A DNA stretch of 27,883 bases from a virus. The notes beneath the pieces were generated by a model, which saw only the letters and a list, made by a program, of their open reading frames with translations, was not told where the DNA came from and did not search any database. Position numbers and translations under genes: made by a program. Every line of letters begins with the position of its first letter. Within the stretch, counting starts at the first letter, position 1. Of this stretch, positions 12,968 to 21,594 are shown piece after piece. Location: positions 1-27,883 of IMG/VR virus record IMGVR_UViG_3300042312_000252, one strand, 5' to 3'.

Positions 12968-15900
12968 AGCGCAAGCACCGGCCTGAATACGCCAGTTCCA
13001 GTGCTGCCGCCACCCGGGCCCGTGCCGATGCGCGTGCTGCGCGGGGCGACGCTGGTATCAACCAAGTCTCGGTTTGCCACCGTCTCAGCCTGCGACTCAG
13101 CCGCGCCGGCCGTGCGCCCGGTGTTCGCCGCGATCTGCGCCAGCTGCTCACCCTGCAGGCGAACCAGTTCGTTCAGCGTCTCAAGCTCAGCCTGCAGGGG
13201 CTGCACAGCGTCCGAGAACCGCTCGGGGATCTCAAGCACCGCCTCACGTTCTTCGGCTGCCTCGTCGGCCTGCCGCTGCAGCATCATCGTCAGCGTCTCG
13301 CTGTCTACGCCGAGGCGTTCCGCAAGGTCCGTCAGACTGATTCCGAGCGAGGCCGCGACCTCTTCAAACGTCAGCGTCTGAACGTCTGCCAGCTCTGCAA
13401 TCTGCTCGACCAGTGTCAGGGCGTTGGCGCGCGCCTCTTCGGCCGCCTGATCTGCCAGCAGTTCATCCCGGCGGGCGATCAACGCCAGCAGCTCGGGCGA
13501 CACTGGAGCCGGGCCGCCACCGCCACCGACAGGGCCGCCGCCGCCGCCGATCGGCGCAGTCGCTTGGATCGCTAGCACTTGATCGAACAGCGTCCGATAG
13601 TCAGCGCCCGACGCGTACAGGCGGCGGCCGATCTGCAGAACCTGATCAGCCGACACGGTGCCGGCGCGCAGGCCCTCCAGAGCGATCTGCAGTTTCTGCT
13701 GATCCCGCAGCGGGGACAGGTCGCCAATGAGCAGGTCAATCGTATTTTTGGCCCGCTGCGCGGCTTCGTCGAACGCATCCGACACGCCGCCCAAGGCGTC
13801 GCCAAGCTGCCCGCCCGTGTCTTGCAGCGCGGCAATCTGCGCGTCAAGTTGCGACATTTCCGTCAGGCCAAGGCCCGCCGCGTTTTCGAGCGCGGATTCC
13901 ATCGTCAGGCGGATTGCCTCGGCACGGCGCCGGGCGGCTATCAGCTCGATTCGCGACAGCTCCTGCACCGCAGCGCCCGACATGCCGGCAGCGCGCGCCA
14001 GCTCGTTTGCCGTGCGGATGTTGTTCCGGTACTCGCGCTCGATGTCGACGAGGGAGTTGTTCAGCTCTGAACCGACGCTGCCCAGGAACTGCTGCGCGAT
14101 GCGTTCGGCGAAGTCGTAATACTCGCGGTTCGCCTCCAGCAGTTCCTGCAGATGGTCGCGGCGGTCCTCCAGTTCGGTGCCGGCGCCGTCCTCGATCATC
14201 CGGTAATACTGGTCAGCCGTGCCCGCCAGCCGCAGCAGCGTTGCGATCTGTTCGCGCCCGGCTTCGGTCGTGGCGTCAAGCGACTGCATGAGCGCCCACA
14301 TGCCATCACGGGTCGCAGGCAGAACCAGCCCGGCCTGCTCAAGCGCGCTGGTCAGGTCTTCTTGCAGCAGCTGGAATCGGTACGCCTCGGGGGCGAACGC
14401 GTCCATGAACGACTGCATGCCTTCGATAAAGGCATCCAAGCCGCCCACCATTTCAATCAACGCTTCGCTGACCTGCGCGAACCGCTCCGGGTCCAGCTCG
14501 TCAAGGGAGAAACCGAGCCGGCGCAGCCCCTCCTGCGTCACCTGCACGCCGGTGGCGACACGGACCAGCGTTTCGCCCAGGCCCTCGCCGACGCGCTGGA
14601 ACTGTTCGATGAACGGCACCACGTCGCCCGCGATGTTGTCGAAAATCGACGAGAACACCGCCAGCAGTTCGGCCTGCTGTTCCTCGGCCGACAGGTCTTT
14701 CAGGCTGATTCGCGTTACCTCCAAGGTAAACGCATCAAGCCGCGCCTGTACGTCGGCCGGAAGCAGGCCCAGCGCCTCGGCGCCGCGCCGCACCGTCTCG
14801 ACGATGCTGTCAATGATCAGCTGGAACTGCGACTCGACGGCATCGTCAACCGGCGCCATTTCCTCACGCGTGCGCCGGCTGCCGAAGCGCCAGCGGCGGT
14901 ATTGCTGTTCCTGGTACGCCTGCACGCCGACATTGCCCAGCGAGCCGCCGCCGATAGCAAGGCCCTGATCCGTGATTTGCGAGGAACCGCCAAGGATGCC
15001 CAGCGGATCGAGCGGGGCGAACGACAGCGCGCCGCCTAGGAAGTTGTCGCGGAAACTGAAGCTGCCCCCGATCTCCGTGAACCCTGCCTGCCCAGCCCCA
15101 CGCGCAAGCATGCCGCCCGCGCGATCGAGCCCGCCCTGAAGTGCCTGAAGCGCCTGAAGCATGCCGCGATTTAGCCCGACGAGCTGCGACGTGGCGTCGG
15201 CGGTGATGTCCAAGGCGTTCTGAATCGACGCGGACTGCGCCTCGGCATCGCCCAAGACTGTGCCGCGACCCTGTGTCGCCTGCCTATCGGCTGCGGTGTC
15301 GGTGAATCCGTTCGACCCGCCGAAGTTGCCGCCGATGTTGCCGACGAGCGTGGCCACAGCAGCGGCCATTGCGGCCATGCGAGCGAACGCGGTGTAGGGG
15401 TCGCCGTTGCCCTGGTTCAGCACGGCGGAAATCGCCTGCGCGACCGACAGCGCGTCGATTGCGACCTGCATCGCGGCGAACGCCTTGGACCCGCTCTGCG
15501 TCATGCTCTGGATCGAGCGCAGGCCCTCTTGCGTCGACGTGATCATGGCGACGCTCATGGAGTGCTGAACTTTGTTCAGCGCGGCCTGCAGCTCTTCGGC
15601 TGCGATCTTGCCTTTGCCGGCGAGCGCTTCCTTCAACGCCTGCCCCAGCAGCTCGGCGTCTTCGGCCATCCGCTTCAGCGGGCTATCGTTCAGGTAGTCC
15701 ACAAGATCGCGCAGGTAGCGCTCTGCCGCTTCCTCGGCGCTCTCGATGCCCTTCGTGTGCTCCTCCCACAGCGCCTTGGCATTTTCGCGCGCCTGCTCAA
15801 GCATGGCCGCCTGCTCAGGGCTGATAGGCCCGGCCTGCTCCATGTCGGCCTGCAGGCGTGCGACGTACTCCAGTTCGTCCTGGTAACGCTGCATCGCCTG

Positions 15901-17271
15901 AACGACAGGCCCGCCAAGGTCTGCGGCCTGTTGACGCAAAAGACGATTAAGATCCGACGCGCCTTTAATCGAACGCTGCTGCTGAGTCGCGGCCGCGCGC
16001 GTGGCGTCGTCGATCGCTTTCTGCGCGTCTCGGGTTGCTTTCGCCCTGTCACGCTGCGCCGATGCCGCCCCTCGGGCTGAGTCAGCCTCTGCGGCCTGCT
16101 CTTCGCGCATGCGGCGCAGGGCTTCCAACAGCGCGTTCGTCGCCGTGGAATTCTCACCCGTCGCGGCGGTGCCTTCGGTCTGCGCGCCAGCGCGGTTCTG
16201 CTCTGCGATGGCGTTTTCTTCGGCGGCTTGCGTCGCAAGCCTAAGGTTTTCTTCCAGCCGTTCAAGTTCGGCCAAGTTTTCATCAAGAGACCCAACAAAC
16301 AGACGGGCTAAAGGACCTCCGTTCATAGCCGTATCGACTTGGCGACGCTGGAACTCTATTTCATCTTGCTGCCTAGCCAGGTCGCCAAAATTGGCACCAC
16401 CTACCCGTGACGCGGCTTCCTCTGCGACAAACCTAGTGACGTTTCCGATCTCTGCAACCAGCTCTGCCACCTTGATCGTGGCATTCGCCGCGCCTTCAAT
16501 GATGGCCCCGAAGCCGTCGCGGAACGCATCGGACTGCAGCACCGCAGCCATTTCCGTCAGTTTGGGAAGCAGGCCAATGCCGATTTGCGTCGCAGCGCCC
16601 TGCATGCCCGCCGTCACGCGGTCTATCGCGTCATTGAACTCACCGGCCTGTTCGGCTGCCGTCTGGTCGAACGTCAGGCCCAAGGCTTCGGCCTCGCGCT
16701 GCAGCTCTGCAATCCCCTCGCTGCCACGCGACAGCAGCGGAATCAGCTGCGCGCCGCTGCGGCCGAACAGGTCAAGCGCCAGTTTCGATTTTTCCGCGCC
16801 GTTCGGCAGCTGCGCGAACACGTCCGCAATGTCAAGAAGCAGGCCCTCGGCGTCGCGCAGGCTGCCGTCTGCGTTCGTGGTGGATACGCCGATAGCTTTG
16901 AATGATTGCGCTAAAACCTTGTTTCCTGACGTTGCGTCGCCAGCGTTTTTGATAAGCCTGAGCAAGCCGCCCTGCAGCTGCTCAAGCGACGCATCCGACA
17001 GCTTGGCGGCCCACTCCAGGCCCGACAGAGCCTCGGTCGCAATGCCGATCCGGCTGGCCGCCTCGCCGATCTGGTCCATGCGGTTGATGGCGTTACGCAG
17101 CGCCACAGCCGCCGCCGTTGCCCCGGCAGCCAACGCCGCGCCAATCGCAGCGCCGGCTTTCTTCGCGGCGTCTTCGATGTTCCCCATGCGGTCCCGGACG
17201 GTCTGTTCCGCCCGCTTGAACTCGCTGTTGAACTGCGCGGTATTGGCTGCAAGGTCAACGGTGATTTTCAT
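12964..17271 (-). CDS. tape measure protein
   Basis: This is the largest gene in the window: 1435 residues, mostly helical, Ala/Gln/Glu/Arg-rich with long coiled coils. Tape measure proteins set tail length, and about 0.15 nm per residue would give roughly a 215 nm tail. The N-terminus (MKITVDLAANTAQFNSEFKRAEQTV) is typical. A hydrophobic stretch around residues 620-660 (AFARMAAMAAAVATLVGNIGG) could insert in the host membrane during DNA entry. A Gly-rich linker (GGGGGPVGGGGG) lies near residue 1250. It follows the tail chaperones with an ATGA overlap, the standard order. A less GC-rich patch lies around 16240-16460. Confidence 0.93.
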   Translation of the reverse strand: MKITVDLAANTAQFNSEFKRAEQTVRDRMGNIEDAAKKAGAAIGAALAAGATAAAVALRNAINRMDQIGEAASRIGIATEALSGLEWAAKLSDASLEQLQGGLLRLIKNAGDATSGNKVLAQSFKAIGVSTTNADGSLRDAEGLLLDIADVFAQLPNGAEKSKLALDLFGRSGAQLIPLLSRGSEGIAELQREAEALGLTFDQTAAEQAGEFNDAIDRVTAGMQGAATQIGIGLLPKLTEMAAVLQSDAFRDGFGAIIEGAANATIKVAELVAEIGNVTRFVAEEAASRVGGANFGDLARQQDEIEFQRRQVDTAMNGGPLARLFVGSLDENLAELERLEENLRLATQAAEENAIAEQNRAGAQTEGTAATGENSTATNALLEALRRMREEQAAEADSARGAASAQRDRAKATRDAQKAIDDATRAAATQQQRSIKGASDLNRLLRQQAADLGGPVVQAMQRYQDELEYVARLQADMEQAGPISPEQAAMLEQARENAKALWEEHTKGIESAEEAAERYLRDLVDYLNDSPLKRMAEDAELLGQALKEALAGKGKIAAEELQAALNKVQHSMSVAMITSTQEGLRSIQSMTQSGSKAFAAMQVAIDALSVAQAISAVLNQGNGDPYTAFARMAAMAAAVATLVGNIGGNFGGSNGFTDTAADRQATQGRGTVLGDAEAQSASIQNALDITADATSQLVGLNRGMLQALQALQGGLDRAGGMLARGAGQAGFTEIGGSFSFRDNFLGGALSFAPLDPLGILGGSSQITDQGLAIGGGSLGNVGVQAYQEQQYRRWRFGSRRTREEMAPVDDAVESQFQLIIDSIVETVRRGAEALGLLPADVQARLDAFTLEVTRISLKDLSAEEQQAELLAVFSSIFDNIAGDVVPFIEQFQRVGEGLGETLVRVATGVQVTQEGLRRLGFSLDELDPERFAQVSEALIEMVGGLDAFIEGMQSFMDAFAPEAYRFQLLQEDLTSALEQAGLVLPATRDGMWALMQSLDATTEAGREQIATLLRLAGTADQYYRMIEDGAGTELEDRRDHLQELLEANREYYDFAERIAQQFLGSVGSELNNSLVDIEREYRNNIRTANELARAAGMSGAAVQELSRIELIAARRRAEAIRLTMESALENAAGLGLTEMSQLDAQIAALQDTGGQLGDALGGVSDAFDEAAQRAKNTIDLLIGDLSPLRDQQKLQIALEGLRAGTVSADQVLQIGRRLYASGADYRTLFDQVLAIQATAPIGGGGGPVGGGGGPAPVSPELLALIARRDELLADQAAEEARANALTLVEQIAELADVQTLTFEEVAASLGISLTDLAERLGVDSETLTMMLQRQADEAAEEREAVLEIPERFSDAVQPLQAELETLNELVRLQGEQLAQIAANTGRTAGAAESQAETVANRDLVDTSVAPRSTRIGTGPGGGSTGTGVFRPVLAL

Positions 17272-17953
17272 TGCAGCTTGAGTCCCAAGGCGGCCATGGT
17301 TTTCAGCTCGTCCGGAGTGTACCGGCTGGCGTCGATTCTACGCTCCCACACGTCCCGAAACAGCATGAAATCCGACACTTTCGGGCGCGGCTTGCCCTTC
17401 GGCGTCTTGCTGCCAGCCCATAGCGCCGTTTGCTGCGCGGCTGCGACTTCGCACCGGTCCTCCGCTGGCGGCTCGCGTGCCAGGAATGTCTGCATCAGGT
17501 CAACCGACCATTGCGGCCACTGCATGACCTCGTGCAGCGGCGCCCGGAGCTGCGCGGCCATGCGGCACAGCGCGCGCAGCGAGGGACGGTCGGTTAGGAG
17601 TTTCCCAGCTTCTCCGGGTCGGCCGGGCTGTTGACTTCCTTCGCGACCTGAAACAGCTGGTCAACCAGACGCGCCGGCAGCTTGCCGACTTCGCCGTCAG
17701 CAAACACGCGCTTGCCGTCCTCGTCGCAGATGGCGAAGCGCACCATCATGTGCTTGGCACGCTCGGACAGCTGCAGGTCGATCTCGACCGATGCGCCGCC
17801 CGCGCCGCCCGTGACTTTCTGGCCGATCAAGAGTTGCTGCTGTTCGCCGGCCGTGATCTGGCGCACGAACACGCGCACGTCCTCGCCGTCGACCGTGACG
17901 GTTCGCGCTGCGGGAGTGTTGGTGTTTGCCAGGACTTCGGAGAGTGATTTCAT
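17268..17953 (-). CDS. tail assembly chaperone, frameshifted GT product
   Basis: A -1 slip on GGGAAAC at 17606-17600 would join the first 118 residues of the G-type chaperone to a second frame ending at 17268, about 228 residues in total. The second frame is open across the junction (LLTDRPSLRALCRMAAQLRAPLHEV...) and reads like the T part of such chaperones. G and GT normally bind the tape measure and guide tail-tube assembly in a fixed ratio, and the tape measure is the next gene. An independent start at the ATG at 17561 (97 residues) is possible but lacks a good ribosome site. Confidence 0.8.
17594..17953 (-). CDS. tail assembly chaperone, G-type
   Basis: The 119-residue protein (MKSLSEVLANTNTPAARTVTVDGEDVRVFVRQITAGEQQQLL...) sits between tail tube and tape measure, the conserved place of the lambda G-type chaperone, and carries the slippery site at its 3' end. 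It is an alpha/beta soluble protein that is not expected in the mature virion. GAGG lies just before its ATG. The specific chaperone family cannot be named from sequence alone, but position, size and frameshift together are strong. Confidence 0.85.
   Translation of the reverse strand: MKSLSEVLANTNTPAARTVTVDGEDVRVFVRQITAGEQQQLLIGQKVTGGAGGASVEIDLQLSERAKHMMVRFAICDEDGKRVFADGEVGKLPARLVDQLFQVAKEVNSPADPEKLGNS
17600..17606 (-). other. -1 ribosomal frameshift slippery site GGGAAAC
   Basis: In the G frame the sequence reads CTG GGA AAC TCC TAA, so G-GGA-AAC fits the X-XXY-YYZ pattern exactly, and the zero-frame stop follows one codon later. Lambda's G/T site, GGGAAAG, differs only in the last base. 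The -1 frame stays open to 17268. Confidence 0.88.
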
Positions 17954-18066
17954 TTCGTGAACCTCAAGAGCGGCCGGCAGACAGGGCGCGCGACACGGCT
18001 AACGCCGCGCGTTGGTCCCTGCTGCCAGCCATAGCCGTTGGTGAGCCGTTCTGTGCGTCAAAGGGT

Positions 18067-18096
18067 GTTGCGTCATGGACAACAGCGTGCTAGGCT
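18067..18096 (+). promoter_or_regulatory. plus-strand promoter-like site with imperfect operator, inside the late block
   Basis: In the 164-base gap between the chaperone and tail-tube genes, TTGCGT (18068-18073), 17 bases and TAGGCT (18091-18096) form a weak promoter pointing against the late genes. GTTGC-N7-ACAAC (18067-18083) differs from the motif in one base. Transcripts would be antisense to the tail-tube gene. No gene is otherwise seen in 17954-18117, only short hairpins. Confidence 0.4.
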
Positions 18097-18117
18097 GTGC
18101 CCATGTTCAGAACCGCA

Positions 18118-18627
18118 TCAGTCCTGCGTCGGGCTCGGCAGCGTCCAAACGGCCGGGCCGGAACGCTGAATTGTCAGCGTGCCGCGCACGATTTCGTTCG
18201 TGGCGATGTCGAAAGTCACGTCGGCGACGTAGCCCAGGAACTCGGCAGTGGTCGCGCCGGGCGAGATCAATCGCGAGTCGCTGTCTACCGCACTCGGGGA
18301 GCCCGTCTGATCCGACAAAACGATCATCCAGCTGATCAGCGTGCCGGACTCGCGCAGGTCAAGCAGCGCCTGATGCGAGAACGAGCCCGGAATGAAGTTG
18401 AACGGCGCCGACAGCTCGGTCGGATCGAGCATGCCGCCCTGTTTCTCCATTTCGATGGAGTCAAGGCAAGTCGTGTCGATCTGGCCGCGAGCGCCGCCAA
18501 GGCCGTTGATGCCAGTCGGGCAGGCCAGCTTGTAGATGACGACGCCATCCGGATCGGACGAAGACGCTGCATCGGGCGACGCGAAGAACAGGCGCGTGCC
18601 CTGGGTTTTCACTACACCTTGAGTCAT
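18118..18627 (-). CDS. major tail tube protein
   Basis: The 169-residue protein (MTQGVVKTQGTRLFFASPD...) is the right size and place for a siphophage tail tube subunit, lying between the tail-terminator-like protein and the chaperones. It has the tube-like pieces GQIDTTCLDS, NFIPGSFSHQALLDLRESG and FLGYVADVTFDIATNEIVRGTLTIQRSG. Rings of this protein would stack around the tape measure. AGAGG precedes the ATG at 18627. A short Ser run (ASSSD) lies near residue 21. It stands apart from its neighbours by 57 and 164 bases, which fits a highly expressed gene. Confidence 0.88.
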   Translation of the reverse strand: MTQGVVKTQGTRLFFASPDAASSSDPDGVVIYKLACPTGINGLGGARGQIDTTCLDSIEMEKQGGMLDPTELSAPFNFIPGSFSHQALLDLRESGTLISWMIVLSDQTGSPSAVDSDSRLISPGATTAEFLGYVADVTFDIATNEIVRGTLTIQRSGPAVWTLPSPTQD

Positions 18628-18684
18628 AACACATACCTCTCGCTTGTGCGGCCGAAACCGCGTGAATCCGGCACGCGCCGGAAA

Positions 18685-19101
18685 TTAGGGGCCGGAACTC
18701 GAACTGCTGCCGTCAGGCGCAGCGCGGTCAAGCCAATAGTCAAACTGCAGCATGATGCGGTAACGCTGCGTCTCGAAGTCGCGCCCGTTGGGTCCGAACC
18801 CGGTCATGTGGGCAAACGGCTCCAATGCCGCGCGCACGGCTACAGCAAGATCCTCGATCTGCGCCGCGCCAGTGCCGGTATTGTCGGACCAGCAGTCGAT
18901 TTGCACAACACATGCATCGATCTTGGGCAGCTCGGACAGCGTGTTCTGAGGCGTGCCGCTGATGACAGACCATGTGATGTATGGCGCCTGCGTCGCCTGC
19001 GGTGCCGCGCCGTGCCGGTAGATCCGCGCCGGATTGGTGCCGACCAGGGCCGTCACGTTGGTGGCAGCGCGCAGGATCTGGAAAATCGGAGGCAGCATCA
19101 T
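18685..19101 (-). CDS. DUF3168-like tail terminator / tail component
   Basis: The 138-residue protein starts at the ATG at 19101 (ATGATG), overlapping the stop of the gp10-like gene. The sequence PPIFQILRAATNVTALVGTNPARIYRHG..APQATQAPYITWSVISG..P..L..L..ID..VVQIDCWSD matches the DUF3168 pattern of small tail components that cap the tail tube at the head side. The C-terminus ends in a Ser run (DGSSSSSGP), one of several in this region. The assignment by family pattern and gene order is good, the exact role less certain. Confidence 0.82.
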   Translation of the reverse strand: MMLPPIFQILRAATNVTALVGTNPARIYRHGAAPQATQAPYITWSVISGTPQNTLSELPKIDACVVQIDCWSDNTGTGAAQIEDLAVAVRAALEPFAHMTGFGPNGRDFETQRYRIMLQFDYWLDRAAPDGSSSSSGP

Positions 19102-19625
19102 TGCCCGACACTCCGGTATCGGTCGATCAGCTGTTGAACGCGTTTCTCGAACTCGGCGCGGAACGTCTCGGCGGCGGCTGCCTTCGTGTTCTCGAACGCC
19201 GGGCGCATGAACGGCATAGGGGCGCGTTTCTCCGTGCCGAACTCCAGCATCATGGCGATGTCGTTCGCGCGGTTGTATTTCGTGCCCGCGCGCTCGATCG
19301 GGTAGCGGATTTTGTGGTCGACATACACCCGGACCAGCTCGGCATGCTGCGAGCGCCAAAACCGGCGATTCGGGCGGCGAACCTTGATGGCACGGCGCAG
19401 CGTACCCGTAGACAGGTCGCGCCCGTTGACGTTGGGAATCGCGACGATGGCGTCGACGTTGGCGCGCGTGGCCCGCAGGATCACGTTTGCGCCCTGCCTG
19501 AGAGCGGCCTGCAGCGGGTTCGCGTTCTTGACCTTGATGCCGGTCGCGCTGATCTGCTGGCGCAGCGTATCCAGCGCCTCTAGGGTTTCGCGCAGGCCGG
19601 TGACGGTGACGGTTTCAACTGCCAT
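19098..19625 (-). CDS. HK97 gp10-like tail completion protein
   Basis: The 175-residue protein has the gp10 family pattern: GLRETLEALDTLR near the start, a basic middle with ALRQGANVILRATRANVDAI and GTLRRAIKVRR, then YNRANDIAMMLEFGTEKRAPMPFMRPAFE, where the E-F-G-T...P-x-P-F-x-R-P-A motif is diagnostic. It is thought to act at the neck or tail end during joining. It overlaps the upstream connector by 11 bases and the downstream gene by ATGA. The length is slightly above average. Confidence 0.9.
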   Translation of the reverse strand: MAVETVTVTGLRETLEALDTLRQQISATGIKVKNANPLQAALRQGANVILRATRANVDAIVAIPNVNGRDLSTGTLRRAIKVRRPNRRFWRSQHAELVRVYVDHKIRYPIERAGTKYNRANDIAMMLEFGTEKRAPMPFMRPAFENTKAAAAETFRAEFEKRVQQLIDRYRSVGQ

Positions 19626-19989
19626 CGGTCACCCCCTCCCTGCAGCGCAGGCGGTACTCCCTGCGGTCGGTGGCGTCGGCCTCAATCGACAGGATGTCGA
19701 ACGGCTGGCCCTGCCACAGGATACGCATGGTCGGCAGCAGGCCGGGAAACCAACGCATTTGAATCCTTGCCGTCGTCTCTGCCTGCTTCGCGTTGGCTGC
19801 GTCAAACTCGCGCCCAGGCCCGCGCAGCACTTCGGCCGGCACAGCGGACAGCGGAACGCCGCTGCTGCTGGAGCCGCCGCCGATCTCCACCGTCGCCCAG
19901 GTGTAGGAAATATCGCCCGTCTCCGAGTCCTGCGACGCGACCTGTTCTTGGACCTCGACGCGATGGCGGTAGCGCTGCGCCTGCATCAC
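19615..19989 (-). CDS. head-tail adaptor / stopper, SPP1 gp16-like
   Basis: The 124-residue protein starts with the family pattern RYRHRVEVQEQVASQDSETGDISYTWATV and continues with PAEVLRGPGREFDAANAKQAETTARIQMRWFPGLLPTMRILWQGQPFDILSIEAD, matching head-closure proteins that stop DNA leaking after packaging. The start is the ATG at 19989, which overlaps the upstream stop. An inserted loop GGGSSSSG is unusual for the family and resembles Ser runs in neighbouring genes. Confidence 0.9.
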   Translation of the reverse strand: MMQAQRYRHRVEVQEQVASQDSETGDISYTWATVEIGGGSSSSGVPLSAVPAEVLRGPGREFDAANAKQAETTARIQMRWFPGLLPTMRILWQGQPFDILSIEADATDRREYRLRCREGVTDGS

Positions 19990-20339
19990 ACGCCAAGCTC
20001 CGTGCGGTACGGCATCAGCAGCGTTTCAGCAGCGGCGCGCATGCGCGGGATGTCGTCAGGCTTGGTGCCTTCGTACTTGGACTGAACCAAGTAATACACC
20101 GCGATCCGCACAGACGGCGCAATCGGGTCTTCACTGCTCGGCACGTCCTCGGGAATCTCGCTGCTGCTGGAATCGTACAGCGGCGGGTAATCGAGCGGCA
20201 GCGTCGCAAGCTGCGTGCGGTTCAAGAACCGCTTGGCTTCGTCCTCAGCCGCGTCAATCAACGTCTGCAGCAGCACGTCATCATCCGTGTGGATGATGCG
20301 CAGGAACGCCCGGATTTCGTCGACGGTCACGGCTGACAC
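19986..20339 (-). CDS. gp6-like head-tail connector
   Basis: The 117-residue protein matches the gp6 family: VTVDEIRAFLRIIHTDDDVLLQTLIDAAEDEAKRFLNR, then a helical end (APSVRIAVYYLVQSKYEGTKPDDIPRMRAAAETLLMPYR). It forms the ring between portal and stopper. A loop DSSSSEIPEDVPSSED is Ser-rich and acidic. Its start lies 13 bases inside the end of the glycosyltransferase gene, so the modification cassette is tightly joined to the connectors. Confidence 0.9.
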   Translation of the reverse strand: MSAVTVDEIRAFLRIIHTDDDVLLQTLIDAAEDEAKRFLNRTQLATLPLDYPPLYDSSSSEIPEDVPSSEDPIAPSVRIAVYYLVQSKYEGTKPDDIPRMRAAAETLLMPYRTELGV

Positions 20340-21031
20340 TGCGCGGCCTCCTGCAGGTACAGGTCGGCATCATTGCCGATCCACTCGCGCAGTATACGCC
20401 CGTCGGGGTCATACGTACCGGCGAAGTCGGCCGAATGGCCCATGCCGATTCCGCCCCGGCCCGGCAAGCCCTTGATGCCGCAGACGCGGCTGCCTGCGAA
20501 CAGGTATCGGCTGCGGTGTTTGCGCCACAGCTCTAGGTCGATGAATTTCTGATTCCGCTCGCAGGACCAGCGAAACGTGTCGATCGCAGCGCCTCGCATG
20601 GCCGTGCTGCACAGGCTGGCGTGTTGCGTGTTGGTCAGCTGGCGAGCGCGACGCTGCGGGATGTTGTAGTACCGCGCCCGCCACTCGCCGACCAGCTCGG
20701 CATTCCCCAGAGCGGTATCAGCGATCCGCAGCCAGCTCGGCGCATACCAGTCATCGTCTTCGATGATGACCAGCCGCGCGTCAGCGTCGACTTCGCGCAG
20801 GCCCGCCAGCAGGTTCCGCGCCTGCGTGTTCTGCCCGGGCTGCCACTCCGGTAGCGGGCGGATAACCTCAAGCCACCAGCCCTCACGCTGGAACGTCACC
20901 GGCTGCGCCTCCGGGCCATCGTCAACAATGATCCAGTGCACCGGGCCGGCGTAGTCCTGCCGCAGCATCAAGCGTTCGCAGATTGCCCAGGCTTCGGGGC
21001 GGGCGCCGGTGGCGGTTAGGAGCGTCAGCAT
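20327..21031 (-). CDS. glycosyltransferase family 2-like protein
   Basis: The 234-residue protein has a GT-A glycosyltransferase layout: an N-terminal Rossmann-like strand (LTLLTATGARPEAW), DDG at residues 37-39 and the metal-binding motif EDDDW at 91-95 (VIIEDDDWYAPSWL). It is shorter than most GT2 enzymes and has no membrane segment. It should move a sugar from a nucleotide-sugar donor to an acceptor. Its place within the late operon, between capsid and connectors and beside a methyltransferase, suggests that it modifies virion proteins or a surface glycan. The target is not visible in the sequence. Confidence 0.8.
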   Translation of the reverse strand: MLTLLTATGARPEAWAICERLMLRQDYAGPVHWIIVDDGPEAQPVTFQREGWWLEVIRPLPEWQPGQNTQARNLLAGLREVDADARLVIIEDDDWYAPSWLRIADTALGNAELVGEWRARYYNIPQRRARQLTNTQHASLCSTAMRGAAIDTFRWSCERNQKFIDLELWRKHRSRYLFAGSRVCGIKGLPGRGGIGMGHSADFAGTYDPDGRILREWIGNDADLYLQEAAQCQP

Positions 21032-21594
21032 GGCCGCCGCCCCACCGCAAACACATGCACCGGAATCGCCCGACGCGCCAGCGGCCCGCCGCCGTGGTCG
21101 TCAAGCGCCACATGGATCTCGCCAGCGTTCGCCGTCTCGACGTCAACGAACCCGGCATCCTCAAGCAGCAGCCGCAAACCGGACTGCGTGTAGCGGTAGA
21201 AGTCGTCCGGGAACCCATGAATCGGGAACGCCGTCAGCGTCGTGACCACGATCCAGCCGCCCGGCGCGGTGACGCGGTACAGCTCCGGCAGCGCGAGCCA
21301 GGGGCGGGCGACGTGTTCCAGAACCTCGGAGCACAGGATTCCAGAAAACCGGCCTTCCCACTCGGGCGCAAGCGCATGAATGTCCGCGACTTTATCGACC
21401 CCGTGTCCAGATTGCATGTCGATGCCGGTCCACTTCCCGCGCGCGAGGTCGCGGTTCACGATCCACCACGCGCCGGGGTTCGTCATGCGGCTGCCGACCT
21501 CCAGCACGTCGGTGCCCAGCTTGTCGGCGTGCTGTTCGATCCAGGCGCGGACGCGGCCTCGGACGCTGGTTGCGGGCATTTTACGGGCGTTCAT
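21025..21594 (-). CDS. class I SAM-dependent methyltransferase
   Basis: The 189-residue protein shows the methyltransferase fold motifs: motif I DVLEVGSR at residues 29-36, an acidic residue at the end of strand 2 (TGIDMQS, Asp59), and SEVLEH at 89-94. A later strand (GGWIVVTTLTAFP) also fits. This type often methylates small molecules or sugars. No DNA methylase motif (DPPY or PCQ) is present. It overlaps the glycosyltransferase by seven bases and its ATG overlaps the upstream stop, so the two enzymes are probably made together and may act on the same substrate. Confidence 0.87.
   Translation of the reverse strand: MNARKMPATSVRGRVRAWIEQHADKLGTDVLEVGSRMTNPGAWWIVNRDLARGKWTGIDMQSGHGVDKVADIHALAPEWEGRFSGILCSEVLEHVARPWLALPELYRVTAPGGWIVVTTLTAFPIHGFPDDFYRYTQSGLRLLLEDAGFVDVETANAGEIHVALDDHGGGPLARRAIPVHVFAVGRRPC

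Noticed and set aside
16001-17281. A 426-codon plus-strand frame opposite the tape measure
   Set aside because: Its Ser/Ala/Arg-rich composition with no domain-like pieces shows it is a shadow of the tape measure frame.
18097-19137. A 346-codon plus-strand frame downstream of the promoter-like site at 18068
   Set aside because: Although it starts close to the promoter, it is Arg-rich and mirrors tail genes with clear families on the other strand.
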